Assembly: GCA_021808665.1 (NCBI GenBank)
Contig: JAKBBA010000005.1
Location: forward strand, 44,866 to 108,865
DNA: 64,000 nt
Direction: 5' to 3'
Origin: Actinomycetes bacterium
GTDB taxonomy: Bacteria > Actinomycetota > Acidimicrobiia > Acidimicrobiales > Palsa-688
Shown: positions 34,906 to 44,239 of the stretch, one piece after another
Numbering within the stretch: the first letter of the stretch is position 1
Layout: every line of letters begins with the position of its first letter
The notes under the pieces: generated by a model
Seen by the model: the letters and a program-made list of their open reading frames with translations, nothing else
Databases searched by the model: none
Told to the model about the DNA's origin: nothing
Made by a program: the position numbers and the translations under genes

Positions 34906-36073
34906 AGGCCGGCGGACGGACCTTGGGTGGCGGAACTCCCAGGCGGGGCGCGGCAACGGCCTGGTCGGGCCAGCGTCGCCGTGACACCACTGACAGCTTG
35001 CGCAAAAGAGCTACCGCCCCCGGGTCGTCGTCGCCGGGCCTGGTCTCGATGACCCCGTCGGAGACCATGGCGTCGATGATCTCCCTGCCGGTGTCGGTGC
35101 GCACCAAGGTGAGAGTCCAGTCGTTGAAAGCGCCGATCCCGCCGGTGGCTATGTCGGCGTGCTCGGCGGCGAAGTCCGGGCAGGTCTTGCAGCCCTCTCG
35201 TGTCCATGCGTGAGCCTCCTTGAGGGGGATCTCGTGGTAGGCCCCGTCACGCATCCAAACCTGCAGTACACCTTTAATGTTCATCTTCACGATCTCAGAC
35301 CTGACGAGACCGTATCGCGCTTCGAGAAGCTCCTCGAAGATCGCGTCGTCGAAAGTCTTCGAGCACAAAAGGCCGATGGAAAGAGCCAACCTCCGAGCGG
35401 GCTTACCGGCTTTGCGCGCCTTCATCATCGCCGGTACTGACGCCTGGCAGCTCATTCCGACGAGCGCCAGCCTTTCTAGACCGGCTTCGATGGCCCTGGT
35501 GTAGGCGAGGGTGTTAGCCGAGTACGTGTAGCGAGATCCTGCTGCGGCGAGAACCTCGTCGCGGGTGCGGGCGAGGCCGGGAAGGGCCTTCCAGGTTCCG
35601 GCTTCGCCTTCAAGGTTGGATACCAAGGCCGCGTCGATGCGGTCGTGCTCGAGGCACCAGATCAAGATCGCCGACACGAGGCCACCGTCTTGGCCGGCAG
35701 CGTGTACGGCCGGGTCGGTAGCGCGGGCCAGGAACACATCCTTGGCAACCCCGCTCATCTCGCCGGCTTCGCGGGGACGGCCAAACAGGAACGAGTCCAC
35801 CTCCGGCTCCCAGTCCCTAAAACGCGGGCACGCCCGTGTACAGCTCGTGCAACCCCGCACGCCGTGGCCGCAGTCCCCGGGGCCCAGCTCCTCCTCCAGG
35901 TGGTAGGGGCGGTACACGCCGTTGGTGTCGTCGTAGCCGAGGACATCGTGAGGGCAGGAGATCACGCACCCGGCGCAGCCGGTGCACAAGCCCGATGTCA
36001 CGACTTCGCTGAAAAGTTCCGCCCACTGGGCTCGCCAACGGGTCTTGGCCGGCGCAACGTCGGTAGCTGTCAT
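34904..36073 (-). CDS. Coenzyme F420 hydrogenase/dehydrogenase beta-subunit family protein (FrhB-like)
   Basis: A 389-residue iron-sulfur flavoprotein. Near residue 28 CTGCAGCVISCP provides a ferredoxin-like [4Fe-4S] site; further Cys occur in CGHGVRGCTSCTRACPRF and in the C-terminal REGCKTCPDFAAEHADIATG motif typical of the FrhB C-terminal domain. Such proteins pass electrons between F420 and other carriers; the partner is unknown here. ATG 36073 is chosen. It overlaps the upstream DUF2236 gene by 4 bases (ATGA), so the two are probably functionally tied. Confidence 0.85.
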   Translation of the reverse strand: MTATDVAPAKTRWRAQWAELFSEVVTSGLCTGCAGCVISCPHDVLGYDDTNGVYRPYHLEEELGPGDCGHGVRGCTSCTRACPRFRDWEPEVDSFLFGRPREAGEMSGVAKDVFLARATDPAVHAAGQDGGLVSAILIWCLEHDRIDAALVSNLEGEAGTWKALPGLARTRDEVLAAAGSRYTYSANTLAYTRAIEAGLERLALVGMSCQASVPAMMKARKAGKPARRLALSIGLLCSKTFDDAIFEELLEARYGLVRSEIVKMNIKGVLQVWMRDGAYHEIPLKEAHAWTREGCKTCPDFAAEHADIATGGIGAFNDWTLTLVRTDTGREIIDAMVSDGVIETRPGDDDPGAVALLRKLSVVSRRRWPDQAVAAPRLGVPPPKVRPPA

Positions 36074-36942
36074 GCCTCGGAGAGTAGCGCTTGGTGACCA
36101 TGGCTGTCCCGGCGAACGCGTGCCGCGTAACCAGCACTGGCTACAGGGCCGTAACGCGCCTGCGCTGGGAGCCAACGCCACAACGACGCTACCGAGTACC
36201 GGAGGAACCGGTAGTCAGCCTCCTCCCGCAGGCCCCATGGGATATCCAGCCGGCGTCGCAGCCGCGCGGGCAGCCCGCCGAAAGCCCCGAGGCGCAAAAG
36301 CGGGGTGATGACACCCGGCTGTAAAGCTCTTGTCCAGGCGGGCAGAAACTTCAGCTCCATGTGCCGGTCGTGTAGTGCCATGTCGACGGCTTTCGCTGCG
36401 GCGGGGGTCATCTCAAGCACTTCGTCGACGTGGCGGTCCCACTCGGCGGCGAAGGTAGCCCGGTTGGCTGGAACGGCCGACATCGAAACCCCGTAACGCC
36501 GGTACCACTCGACCCCGTCGAGGTAAAGCTCCTCCCTGTCGCCCGCGGAGAGGCGGCGGTGGTCGAAACGGTCGGCGACCATCTCGGCTGCGTACTGGAA
36601 AGTGGCGTGCGCCCACCAGAACGTTGACGGCTCGAGCGCCCGGTACGAGCGTCCGACGGCGTCCACCCCTCGGATCGACCGGTGATAGCCCTTTATGCGC
36701 CGCCCGAGCGTCTCAGGGTCGGGAAGGTAGACGACCCCGAGGATCTGAGGGATCGAGCGGATAATCCTTCCCCAGGGGTCCCTGAAGAAGTCCGAGTGCT
36801 CGACGACCCCGGCACCTATCGCAGGGTGCATGAGCTGAAGGAGGCCGGCCGATAGCCCGCTGAAGGCAAGCCTGTGGTCGCCCGCGTAGCGCCACAGGAG
36901 GCTGCCCGGCCCGATCGGTCTCATAACGCACTCGGGCGTCAT
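36070..36942 (-). CDS. DUF2236 / MpaB-family oxygenase-like protein
   Basis: A 290-residue protein. MRPIGPGSLLWRYAGDHRLAF, LLQLMHPAIGAGVVEHS, RSIPQILGVVY, and WWAHATFQYAAEM match the DUF2236 family, which includes the rubber oxygenase Lcp and fungal MpaB; characterised members bind haem b. The Arg/His pattern in WAHATF supports a haem site. Substrate is unknown. ATG 36942 is used; the 65-residue upstream extension runs through the tRNA-Gln gene and is spurious. It is coupled to the FrhB-like gene. Confidence 0.82.
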   Translation of the reverse strand: MTPECVMRPIGPGSLLWRYAGDHRLAFSGLSAGLLQLMHPAIGAGVVEHSDFFRDPWGRIIRSIPQILGVVYLPDPETLGRRIKGYHRSIRGVDAVGRSYRALEPSTFWWAHATFQYAAEMVADRFDHRRLSAGDREELYLDGVEWYRRYGVSMSAVPANRATFAAEWDRHVDEVLEMTPAAAKAVDMALHDRHMELKFLPAWTRALQPGVITPLLRLGAFGGLPARLRRRLDIPWGLREEADYRFLRYSVASLWRWLPAQARYGPVASAGYAARVRRDSHGHQALLSEA

Positions 36943-37064
36943 AGTCGTCACAAGCCTATTCGTTGCCACGTCCAGGTGAGCGTAGGAGGACGGGGCCGCT
37001 ATGCGAAACCCGGCAGCGGGGGCGGTCCGGCGAGCCGCCTTGAGCTGGCAGGGGAGACTTGGGG

Positions 37065-37136
37065 CTGGCGGGGGAGGACTCGAACCTCCAACATACGGCT
37101 CCAAAGGCCGTCGTTCTGCCATTGAACTACCCGCCA
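37065..37136 (-). tRNA. tRNA-Gln (anticodon TTG)
   Basis: On the minus strand the cloverleaf is complete: acceptor TGGCGGG/CCCGCCA, D-arm with AGTTCAATGGCAGAACG, anticodon stem ACGGC/GCCGT enclosing CTTTGGA (anticodon TTG, reading CAA), T-arm GGAGG-TTCGAGT-CCTCC, and discriminator G. The T1-A72 pair and G73 agree with glutamine tRNAs. No CCA is encoded after G73 (CCCC follows). Confidence 0.96.
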
Positions 37137-37282
37137 CTGCAGTGGCGGCTTAAGGCTACCCGCTGGACGGACCGCGAATCGAGAGATAACGTCGCTCTTG
37201 GTCCGGGCAGACGCCGCCATCCAAACTTGAGCGGGTCGCCCCGGTGGCCTTGGGTTCCGTCTGCTTGCTAGAAACTGTCGAC

Positions 37283-38377
37283 GTGGCGCTCGAACCCCGA
37301 CTCTCCGCAGTGGTGTTAGCGGCTGGCGAGGGTACCCGGATGAGGTCGTCCAAGCCGAAGCCGCTGCATTCGCTCGCGGGAAGGCCGATGGTCGTCCACG
37401 TCCTGCATTCCTTGTCGGCTGTGGACCTAGACAGGGTCGTCGTCGTCGTGGGCTTCGGCGCGCACGAGGTCACAAAGGTGGTAGGTGACCACGCCCCGGA
37501 AGGCTTGAGGGTGGACTTCGCGCAGCAAGAGGTGCAGCGCGGGACCGGTGACGCAGTGCTCGTAGCACTCGGCGTGCTACGCAGCGATCGAGACGACCAG
37601 GGGGACCACATCCGGGGCGACGACGTCATCGTCGCCCCGGGTGACACGCCGCTTTTGCGGCCTGAGACGCTGCGCTCTCTCGTGGGCACTCACCGTCGCA
37701 GTGGGGCAGCCGTGACCCTGCTCAGCGCTCGTGCGGTCGACCCTTCCGGCTACGGCCGGGTGGTACGCGACGAGGACGGTTCGGTGTCTCGGATCGTGGA
37801 GGACCGTGATGCCACCGACGAGGAACGGCTGATAGATGAGGTTAACACCTCCGTATACGTGTTCCGTAGGTCCTTTCTCGCCACGGCCATCCGCCGCCTT
37901 CGTCCCGACAACGCTTCGCGTGAACTTTACCTAACCGACGTCATAGCGGTCGCCCGTGAAGCCGGCCTCTCGGTGAGTTGTCTCCAAGTTCCTGACGCCG
38001 CCGAGGCCTCGGGGGTCAACGACAGGCACCAACTGGCCCTAGCCGAAGCGGTGCTGCGACGCAGGATCAACGAGGTCTGGATGAGGCGAGGGGTCACGAT
38101 GATCGACCCGGCCGCAACCTACGTTGACTGCACCGTCGAGCTGGCGCCTGACGTCGTGCTGTATCCAGGTACAGTTTTGGAGGGGTCGACTGTGATCGAA
38201 GCGTCGGCCGTCGTAGGGCCGGGAACCCACCTAGTCGACTGCCTTGTTGGTGTTGGCGCCCGTGTCGAGGCGACCTACGGGCGCGCCGCCAGTGTCGGTG
38301 CCGGGGCGACGGTCGGACCTTGGGTCAGCCTCGGACCCGGAGAGGCCGTGCCGGCTGCGGTGCAACGGCCTGTTTAG
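37283..38377 (+). CDS. glmU: GlmU-type N-acetylglucosamine-1-phosphate uridyltransferase, short C-terminus
   Basis: About 364 residues. The nucleotidyltransferase domain is intact: SAVVLAAGEGTRMRSSKPK, QRGTGDAVLVAL, APGDTPLLRPET, SGYGRVVRDEDG, and EVNTSVYVFRRSFL. The left-handed beta-helix begins (TMIDPAATYVDCTVELAPDVVLYPGT) but stops at VGPWVSLGPGEAVP. In full-length GlmU (about 450-490 residues) the acetyltransferase active site (E. coli His363 and the adjacent Lys and Asn residues) lies after this point. The protein should make UDP-GlcNAc from GlcNAc-1-P but probably cannot acetylate GlcN-1-P. GTG 37283 chosen. First gene of a glmU-prs-rplY-pth-mfd run. Confidence 0.86.
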   Translation: MALEPRLSAVVLAAGEGTRMRSSKPKPLHSLAGRPMVVHVLHSLSAVDLDRVVVVVGFGAHEVTKVVGDHAPEGLRVDFAQQEVQRGTGDAVLVALGVLRSDRDDQGDHIRGDDVIVAPGDTPLLRPETLRSLVGTHRRSGAAVTLLSARAVDPSGYGRVVRDEDGSVSRIVEDRDATDEERLIDEVNTSVYVFRRSFLATAIRRLRPDNASRELYLTDVIAVAREAGLSVSCLQVPDAAEASGVNDRHQLALAEAVLRRRINEVWMRRGVTMIDPAATYVDCTVELAPDVVLYPGTVLEGSTVIEASAVVGPGTHLVDCLVGVGARVEATYGRAASVGAGATVGPWVSLGPGEAVPAAVQRPV

Positions 38378-38406
38378 GTAGCCTTGGAGTGACGATCGGA
38401 GCGCAG

Positions 38407-39450
38407 GTGACAGACAGGAACGAACAAGCCGGCCGGCAGCGGGAGAGGAGTGCGTCGATCAACCTGACGCCAGTGCGAAAGCTGCGCCTGCTCAGTGGCA
38501 GGACCCATCCATCGCTTGCTGATTCGGTCGCCAGCCACCTCCAAGTCGAGCTCGCTGACCCGAACATCGTGGACTTCGCCAACGGGGAGATGAGACCGCG
38601 CTTCGTCGAGTCCGTGAGAGGCTCTGACGTGTTCGTCATGCAATCCCATGGTCAGACACCCGGCCGGTCTGTCAACGACTCGCTGATGGAGCAGTGGATA
38701 ATGATCGACGCTGCAAAGCGGGCGTCGGCGAAGCGCATAACGGCTGTGTGCCCCTACTACGGCTACTCGCGCCAGGATCGCAAGTCCAAAGAGCGGGAGC
38801 CGATAACCGCCAGGATGGTCGCGGACTTCTTCGCCACATCTGGGGCGGACCGGATAATGTCCATCGACCTTCACTCCGGCCAGATCCAGGGTTTCTTCGA
38901 CGGGCCTGTGGACCACCTGACAGCGGTTCCGCTGCTCACCGAGTACCTTCGCCAGCAGGTGCCCGACGGCAACTTCGTGATGGTTGCCCCCGATACAGGA
39001 AGGACCAAGGTCGCCGAGCAGGCGGCCCGCCATGCGGGACCGTCTGTAAACGTCGCTTCGGTCTACAAGCGCAGGCCCAAGGATGCCGTTAACCAGGTGC
39101 AGGCGCTCGACGTGATGGGCGACGTCAGAGGGCGAATGTGCGTGCTCATGGACGACATGATCGACACGGCTGGCACCATATGTGCTGCGGCCGAGATCCT
39201 CCTCGCCAAAGGTGCCACCGATGTATGGGCGATGTGCACGCACGCAGTGCTTTCGGATCCTGCCGTGGACAGACTCAAGAACTCCCCGATCTCAAGGGTG
39301 GTCGTAACTGACACGTTACCGCTGCCGCCTGAGAAGCAGATCGACAAGATCGAGGTCGTCTCCATAGCCCCCGTCGTGGCGCACTGCATTGAGGCGGTTT
39401 TCTCTGACAAGTCTGTCTCGCAGATCTTCGATGGCGAGAACCAGACATGA
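38407..39450 (+). CDS. prs: Ribose-phosphate pyrophosphokinase (PRPP synthase)
   Basis: A 347-residue enzyme making PRPP from ribose-5-phosphate and ATP. It has RLLSGRTHPSLADSVASHL, NGEMRPRFVESVRGSDVFV, YYGYSRQDRKSKEREPITARM (ATP site), MSIDLHSGQIQGFFDGPVDHL, and the PRPP loop CVLMDDMIDTAGTI. GTG 38407 is preceded by GGAG 5 nt upstream; it gives a 30-residue hydrophilic N-terminal extension. GTG 38389 is an alternative. The close glmU-prs pairing feeds nucleotide-sugar and nucleotide synthesis and is conserved from Bacillus to mycobacteria. Confidence 0.95.
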   Translation: MTDRNEQAGRQRERSASINLTPVRKLRLLSGRTHPSLADSVASHLQVELADPNIVDFANGEMRPRFVESVRGSDVFVMQSHGQTPGRSVNDSLMEQWIMIDAAKRASAKRITAVCPYYGYSRQDRKSKEREPITARMVADFFATSGADRIMSIDLHSGQIQGFFDGPVDHLTAVPLLTEYLRQQVPDGNFVMVAPDTGRTKVAEQAARHAGPSVNVASVYKRRPKDAVNQVQALDVMGDVRGRMCVLMDDMIDTAGTICAAAEILLAKGATDVWAMCTHAVLSDPAVDRLKNSPISRVVVTDTLPLPPEKQIDKIEVVSIAPVVAHCIEAVFSDKSVSQIFDGENQT

Positions 39451-39510
39451 GGGGCCCTGCTCGTTGCTAGAATCGAGCTTTCCGCAAAGAGCCTAGGAGC
39501 AAGCCGAGCA

Positions 39511-40128
39511 ATGGCAGAGATAACCCTTGCAGCCGCGCCGGGTCGGGTAACCGGCTCAGCTGAGTCACGTCGCCTGCGCGCCGCCGGGCGCATACCGGCC
39601 GTCGTGTACGGCCACGGCGGGGAGGGCGTCGCTGTATCCGTTGACGGAAGGGAGCTGCGCCACGCCCTGTCGGGGGAGTCCGGCACGAACCAACTGCTCG
39701 ACCTGAGGATCGCAGGCGAGTCTCAGCTGGTCCTGACCAGGATGATCCAGCGTCACCCGGTACGCCACACTGTCACCCACGTCGACTTCCAGGTCGTGCG
39801 CCGCGACGAGATCGTGAGCGCCGAAATTCCGGTGGTCCTCGTCGGTGAGTCCGAGGCCGTCAAGGCGGTTCGGGCGAACGTCGAGCAGGTCCTGTCCACG
39901 CTGACGGTTCGCGCCAATCCGACGAAGATACCCGTCTCGGTCGAGGTGGACATGAGCCGCCTCGAGCCTGGGGGAGTCATTCGAGTCGAGGACCTTCCCC
40001 TCCCAGACGGTGTCACCGCCGACGTGCCCGGCGACGAAGTCGTCGTTCTGGCTTCCAGCGGTGAGTTGCAAGACGGCGCCGAGACCTCGGGCGACGGAGA
40101 GGGAGCGTCGAGCTCCGAGGAGGGCTGA
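39511..40128 (+). CDS. rplY: Large-subunit ribosomal protein bL25 (Ctc form)
   Basis: A 205-residue protein: an N-terminal 5S-rRNA-binding L25 domain (RRLRAAGRIPAVVYGHG, RMIQRHPVRHTVTHVDFQVV) plus the C-terminal beta domain of the long Ctc/TL5 form (IPVVLVGESEAVK, DVPGDEVVVLASS) and an acidic tail. It binds 5S rRNA in the 50S subunit. AGGAG lies 11 nt before the ATG. Confidence 0.95.
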   Translation: MAEITLAAAPGRVTGSAESRRLRAAGRIPAVVYGHGGEGVAVSVDGRELRHALSGESGTNQLLDLRIAGESQLVLTRMIQRHPVRHTVTHVDFQVVRRDEIVSAEIPVVLVGESEAVKAVRANVEQVLSTLTVRANPTKIPVSVEVDMSRLEPGGVIRVEDLPLPDGVTADVPGDEVVVLASSGELQDGAETSGDGEGASSSEEG

Positions 40129-40176
40129 CCGCTGGCCCCTGCGGACCTGCCGGCCCGCCAGGGGACCCCGGCGGAC

Positions 40177-40761
40177 GTGCTCGCGGTGGGACTCGGCAAT
40201 CCCGGATCGGCCTACATCGGAACCCTTCATAACGTCGGTGCTGACGTCGTAGCCCTGCTCGCCTCTCGGCACGGAACAGCGCTTCGCCCTGACCGCTGCC
40301 ACTCGCTCAGCGGCGAGGTTCGTGTCGATGGTCCCGGCGGGGAGCGACGCCTAGCCTTGGCTTTCCCCCAGACCTACATGAACGACTCTGGCAGAGCGGT
40401 CAGGCTCCTCATCCGCCGCTTCGGGGTAGACGACCTGGCAAGTCTCGTCGTCGTCCACGACGAGCTCGACCTTCCCGTCGGGGCGGTAAGAGTGAAGATG
40501 GGCGGCGGTTTGGCAGGCCACAACGGGCTCCGATCGATCAAGGCGCACCTTCACTCCGACGACTTCGCAAGAGTTCGCATCGGGATCGGCAAGCCACCAG
40601 GAGGCAAAGAGCGCGGAGCGGAGCACGTCTTGAAAGTCCCAGCGAAAAAGACCCGTGCCGAGCTCGACGTGAGCATCGAAACCGCAGCCGACGCCGTAGA
40701 GTGCATTCTCAACGAAGGTGTAGCAGCGGCTCAGAACCTGTTCAATGCGTCACGTGACTGA
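40177..40761 (+). CDS. pth: Peptidyl-tRNA hydrolase
   Basis: A 194-residue enzyme that recycles peptidyl-tRNA. VGLGNPGSAYIGTLHNVGADVV contains the first Asn and the catalytic His of HNVG; PQTYMNDSG carries the second Asn; VVHDELDLPVGAVRVKMGGGLAGHNGLRSI holds the catalytic Asp and the third Asn. GTG 40177 is the only start that gives the usual N-terminus. The 3' end overlaps the mfd start by 17 bp. Confidence 0.95.
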   Translation: MLAVGLGNPGSAYIGTLHNVGADVVALLASRHGTALRPDRCHSLSGEVRVDGPGGERRLALAFPQTYMNDSGRAVRLLIRRFGVDDLASLVVVHDELDLPVGAVRVKMGGGLAGHNGLRSIKAHLHSDDFARVRIGIGKPPGGKERGAEHVLKVPAKKTRAELDVSIETAADAVECILNEGVAAAQNLFNASRD

Positions 40762-43700
40762 CCTGGCCCGGGTCTACCGGGCTTCCGGACCTCTAGGAGC
40801 GCTGCTGGACGTTTCGGGCGACGACGAGGTGTTCGAGCTTGCGATCGATTCGCCCGGCTCGGTGCTGAGCGTCCCCGAAGCTGCGCGAGCGTTCGCCGTT
40901 GCCAGTTTGGCCCAGAGGCTTCGGCGGCGGCTCGTGGTGGTAGCGACGCCGACCCACTCCGAAGCTGAACGTCTCGCCGGCGACCTCGAAGTATTCCTTG
41001 GGGCGGGAACAGTAGACGTCTGCCCCGCCTGGGAGACCCTGCCACTTGAGCGGGTCAGCCCAGCGACAGAGACGATGGGCCGCAGGGTGAGAACCATGTG
41101 GCATCTGCGCTCCTGGGCCTCGCAGGGCGGGACAGGATCCGCGCGGGTTGTCGTCGCTCCAGTCAAAGCTCTCCTGCAGCGCCTCGGCCCCCACGTCGAA
41201 GACACCGACCCGGTCGTGGTCTCCAAAGGCGACACTGTGGATCTCGACGACTTGGTCGCAAGGCTTGTGGGTCTGGGGTATCGACGCGAGTACCAGGTGG
41301 AGCACCGCGGCGAGATAGCGGTCAGAGGCTCGATAGTCGACGTGTACGGCTCTACGGCTGATGTCCCCGTGCGCATCGACCTTTGGGGCGACGAGGTGGA
41401 CCGTCTAAGCGAATTCTCCGTCGGAGATCAACGTTCGAACGCTGACGTCGGGCGTGTAGAGCTGTTTGCCTGCAGGGAGCTACGTCCCACCCAGGAGATA
41501 CGAGCCAGGGCGGCCGAACTGGTGCGCAGCGCCCCTTGGGGTCGAGCCCAGTGGGAGCGACTAGCAGACGGAGCCTTCTTCGACGGGATGGAATCGTGGC
41601 TCGCGTGGCTATCCGACGACGAGCACCTCTTGGGCGACTTGGTTCCCGACGACGCGCTGGTCCTTCTGGTCGAACCACGCCGGATGCGCGATCGAGCGCT
41701 TGACCTGATCGCCGAGGAGGACTCCTTGGTGTCCACCCTTGCTCGCACCTGGAACGTCGAAAGCAACGGCCTACCTCGCCTGCACCTGCCTTTCGACCGG
41801 CTACTGGCTCGAACCAATGCGCCGACTTTGAGCATCACGGCAGCCCCGGAGAGCCCCGACACGCTCACGGTCGGAGCGTCTGGATGGGATCCCCTAGCCG
41901 GAGGAGGCGAACGCCTGGTAGGACAGCTCAAAGCCCTCCAAGCCGAACGTTACCGGGTTGCGGTCTGCGCCGACGGCCACGCCAGCGCGTCACGTCTGAG
42001 GGACCTTCTCGAATCCCACGGCGTTGCGGCCACAGTGGACGAGAGGCCTTCGGGCTTCGACGACGGCCGTGCCCACGTAGTGGCCGCACCCCTCGAACGG
42101 GGCTTTTTGTACCGCGAGCGCAGGGTTGCTGTAGTAGCCGAGAGCGACCTGACCGGCCGGAGGCGCACCCACCGCCGCCCACGGCCCAAAGCCCGCAACT
42201 CCGAAACTTTCTTCGACGACCTTCGTAGCGGCTCCCTTGTGGTGCACCACCAACACGGAGTTGGGCGCTTCACCGGGATGGTGAAACGCTCGATCGGTGG
42301 GGTGGAGCGCGACTACCTACTACTTGAGTACAAAGGCGGCGACAAGCTCTACGTCCCGTCAGACCAGGTCGACCTGCTTCGCCCATACAGCGGAGGCGAC
42401 AGCCCCGCTCTAAACCGTCTCAACGGGGCGGAGTGGCAGCGGACCAAGACCAAAGTACGCTCGGCTGTCCGTGAGATAGCCCAAGAGCTCGTAGTCCTCT
42501 ACCAAAAGCGGATCACCTCCCCCGGGCACGCTTTCGCCCCGGACACCCCCTGGCAGGCCGAGATCGAGGAGTCCTTCCCCTACCAGGAAACCCCGGACCA
42601 GCTCACGGCGATCGCCGATGTCAAAGCCGACATGGAACAGCCGAGCCCCATGGACCGGCTGGTGTGCGGCGACGTAGGGTTCGGCAAGACCGAGGTTGCG
42701 CTGCGGGCGGCTTTCAAAGCGGTCCAAGACGGAAAGCAGGTGGCTGTCTTGGTCCCGACGACGCTTCTCGCCTCGCAGCACCACCAGACGTTCTCCGAGC
42801 GCTTCGACGGCTACCCGCTTCGAGTGGAGATGCTTTCGAGGTTCTTGACGCCATCCCAGTCTAAGGCCGTCGTCGACGGTCTGGCGGACGGCAGCGTCGA
42901 CATCGTCGTAGGTACCCACAAGCTGCTGTCGTCGGATGTGTCTTTCAAAGCGCTCGGGCTGCTCGTCGTAGACGAGGAGCAACGCTTCGGCGTGCACCAC
43001 AAGGAGGCGATCAAAAAACTTCGCGCCGACGTGGACGTTCTCACTCTCACCGCGACCCCGATACCTCGCACCTTGGAAATGAGCCTCACCGGCATCCGTG
43101 ACCTCACCTTGTTGCACACCCCTCCCGCGGACCGCCAGCCAATACTCACGTACGTGGGGGAACACGACGAGCGCGCCGTCGCAGAAGCGATCCGCCGGGA
43201 ACTGCTCCGAGAGGGGCAGGTCTTCTATGTGCACAACAGGGTCGCTGATATAGAACGCAAGGCGGACGAACTTCGTAGCCTGGTTCCAGAGGCCCGCATC
43301 GCGGTGGCGCACGGCCAGATGGACGAGGGGGCCTTGGAGAGAGTCGTCTTGGACTTCTGGGAGGGAGCCTACGACGTGCTCGTCTGCACGACGATCATCG
43401 AGTCGGGTATCGACATGCCTACCGTGAACACGCTGGTAGTCGACCGAGCAGACCGCCTGGGACTGGGACAGCTCCACCAACTGCGCGGCCGGGTGGGACG
43501 CTCCGGTCAACGTGCCTACGCCTACCTCTTCTACCCGCCGGACCAGGTTCTCTCCGAGGAAGCCTACGAAAGACTCAAGACGATCGGCGAGCACACCGAA
43601 CTCGGGTCGGGCTTCAAGATAGCCATGCGCGACCTGGAGATCCGAGGTGCGGGGAACTTGCTCGGTGGAGACCAGTCCGGCCACATAGCCGCCGTTGGAT

Positions 43701-44239
43701 ACGACCTGTACGTGCAGATGGTCTCCGAGGCGGTGGCTGAGCTTAAAGGCGAGCCGCTGCGAGAGCCGGCGGAGATCAAACTCGACCTTCCGGTGAGTGC
43801 AAACCTTCCCTCCGACTACGTCGCCAGGGAGGACCTCCGCTTGGAGGCCTACCGCCGTCTTGCCACGGTCAGCTCCCGAAGCGCAGTGGACGACATTGAA
43901 AGCGAATGGCTGGACCGTTTCGGTCCGCTACCCGAGCCGGCGCTCGGGCTCCTCAACATAGCCATGCTGCGAGCCGAGTGTGCGCGTGTAGGGGTACGCG
44001 AAGTGACTGTCGTCTCCAGCGGCTCTGGCTTGGCAGGAGGCGGGTACACGGCCCGGATAGCTCCGGTAGAGCTCAAATTTTCCCAGACGGTGCGCCTAGG
44101 TCGTCTCGCCCCCAAGGCCGTCTACAAGCAGGACACCGGCCAGTTAGTAGTGCCTCTGTCAAGGAGCACCGATCCCGTCGAGCACGTACGCGTTTTGCTT
44201 TCGGAGCTGTTCCCCCCGGTAGCATCGGCGACGCCGTGA
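40745..44239 (+). CDS. mfd: Transcription-repair coupling factor
   Basis: A 1164-residue ATP-dependent translocase that displaces stalled RNA polymerase and recruits UvrA. The UvrB-homology region is at the N-terminus, followed by the RNA-polymerase-interaction domain (GSLVVHHQHGVGRFTGM, YLLLEYKGGDKLYVPSDQV). The RecG-like translocase has Walker A CGDVGFGKTEVALRAAF, VPTTLLASQHHQTF, DEEQRFGVHHKE, TATPIPRTLEMSLTGIRDL, TTIIESGIDMPTVNTLVVD and QLRGRVGRSGQRAYAYL. The C-terminal regulatory domain is present. ATG 40745 or GTG 40754. Confidence 0.96.
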   Translation: MRHVTDLARVYRASGPLGALLDVSGDDEVFELAIDSPGSVLSVPEAARAFAVASLAQRLRRRLVVVATPTHSEAERLAGDLEVFLGAGTVDVCPAWETLPLERVSPATETMGRRVRTMWHLRSWASQGGTGSARVVVAPVKALLQRLGPHVEDTDPVVVSKGDTVDLDDLVARLVGLGYRREYQVEHRGEIAVRGSIVDVYGSTADVPVRIDLWGDEVDRLSEFSVGDQRSNADVGRVELFACRELRPTQEIRARAAELVRSAPWGRAQWERLADGAFFDGMESWLAWLSDDEHLLGDLVPDDALVLLVEPRRMRDRALDLIAEEDSLVSTLARTWNVESNGLPRLHLPFDRLLARTNAPTLSITAAPESPDTLTVGASGWDPLAGGGERLVGQLKALQAERYRVAVCADGHASASRLRDLLESHGVAATVDERPSGFDDGRAHVVAAPLERGFLYRERRVAVVAESDLTGRRRTHRRPRPKARNSETFFDDLRSGSLVVHHQHGVGRFTGMVKRSIGGVERDYLLLEYKGGDKLYVPSDQVDLLRPYSGGDSPALNRLNGAEWQRTKTKVRSAVREIAQELVVLYQKRITSPGHAFAPDTPWQAEIEESFPYQETPDQLTAIADVKADMEQPSPMDRLVCGDVGFGKTEVALRAAFKAVQDGKQVAVLVPTTLLASQHHQTFSERFDGYPLRVEMLSRFLTPSQSKAVVDGLADGSVDIVVGTHKLLSSDVSFKALGLLVVDEEQRFGVHHKEAIKKLRADVDVLTLTATPIPRTLEMSLTGIRDLTLLHTPPADRQPILTYVGEHDERAVAEAIRRELLREGQVFYVHNRVADIERKADELRSLVPEARIAVAHGQMDEGALERVVLDFWEGAYDVLVCTTIIESGIDMPTVNTLVVDRADRLGLGQLHQLRGRVGRSGQRAYAYLFYPPDQVLSEEAYERLKTIGEHTELGSGFKIAMRDLEIRGAGNLLGGDQSGHIAAVGYDLYVQMVSEAVAELKGEPLREPAEIKLDLPVSANLPSDYVAREDLRLEAYRRLATVSSRSAVDDIESEWLDRFGPLPEPALGLLNIAMLRAECARVGVREVTVVSSGSGLAGGGYTARIAPVELKFSQTVRLGRLAPKAVYKQDTGQLVVPLSRSTDPVEHVRVLLSELFPPVASATP

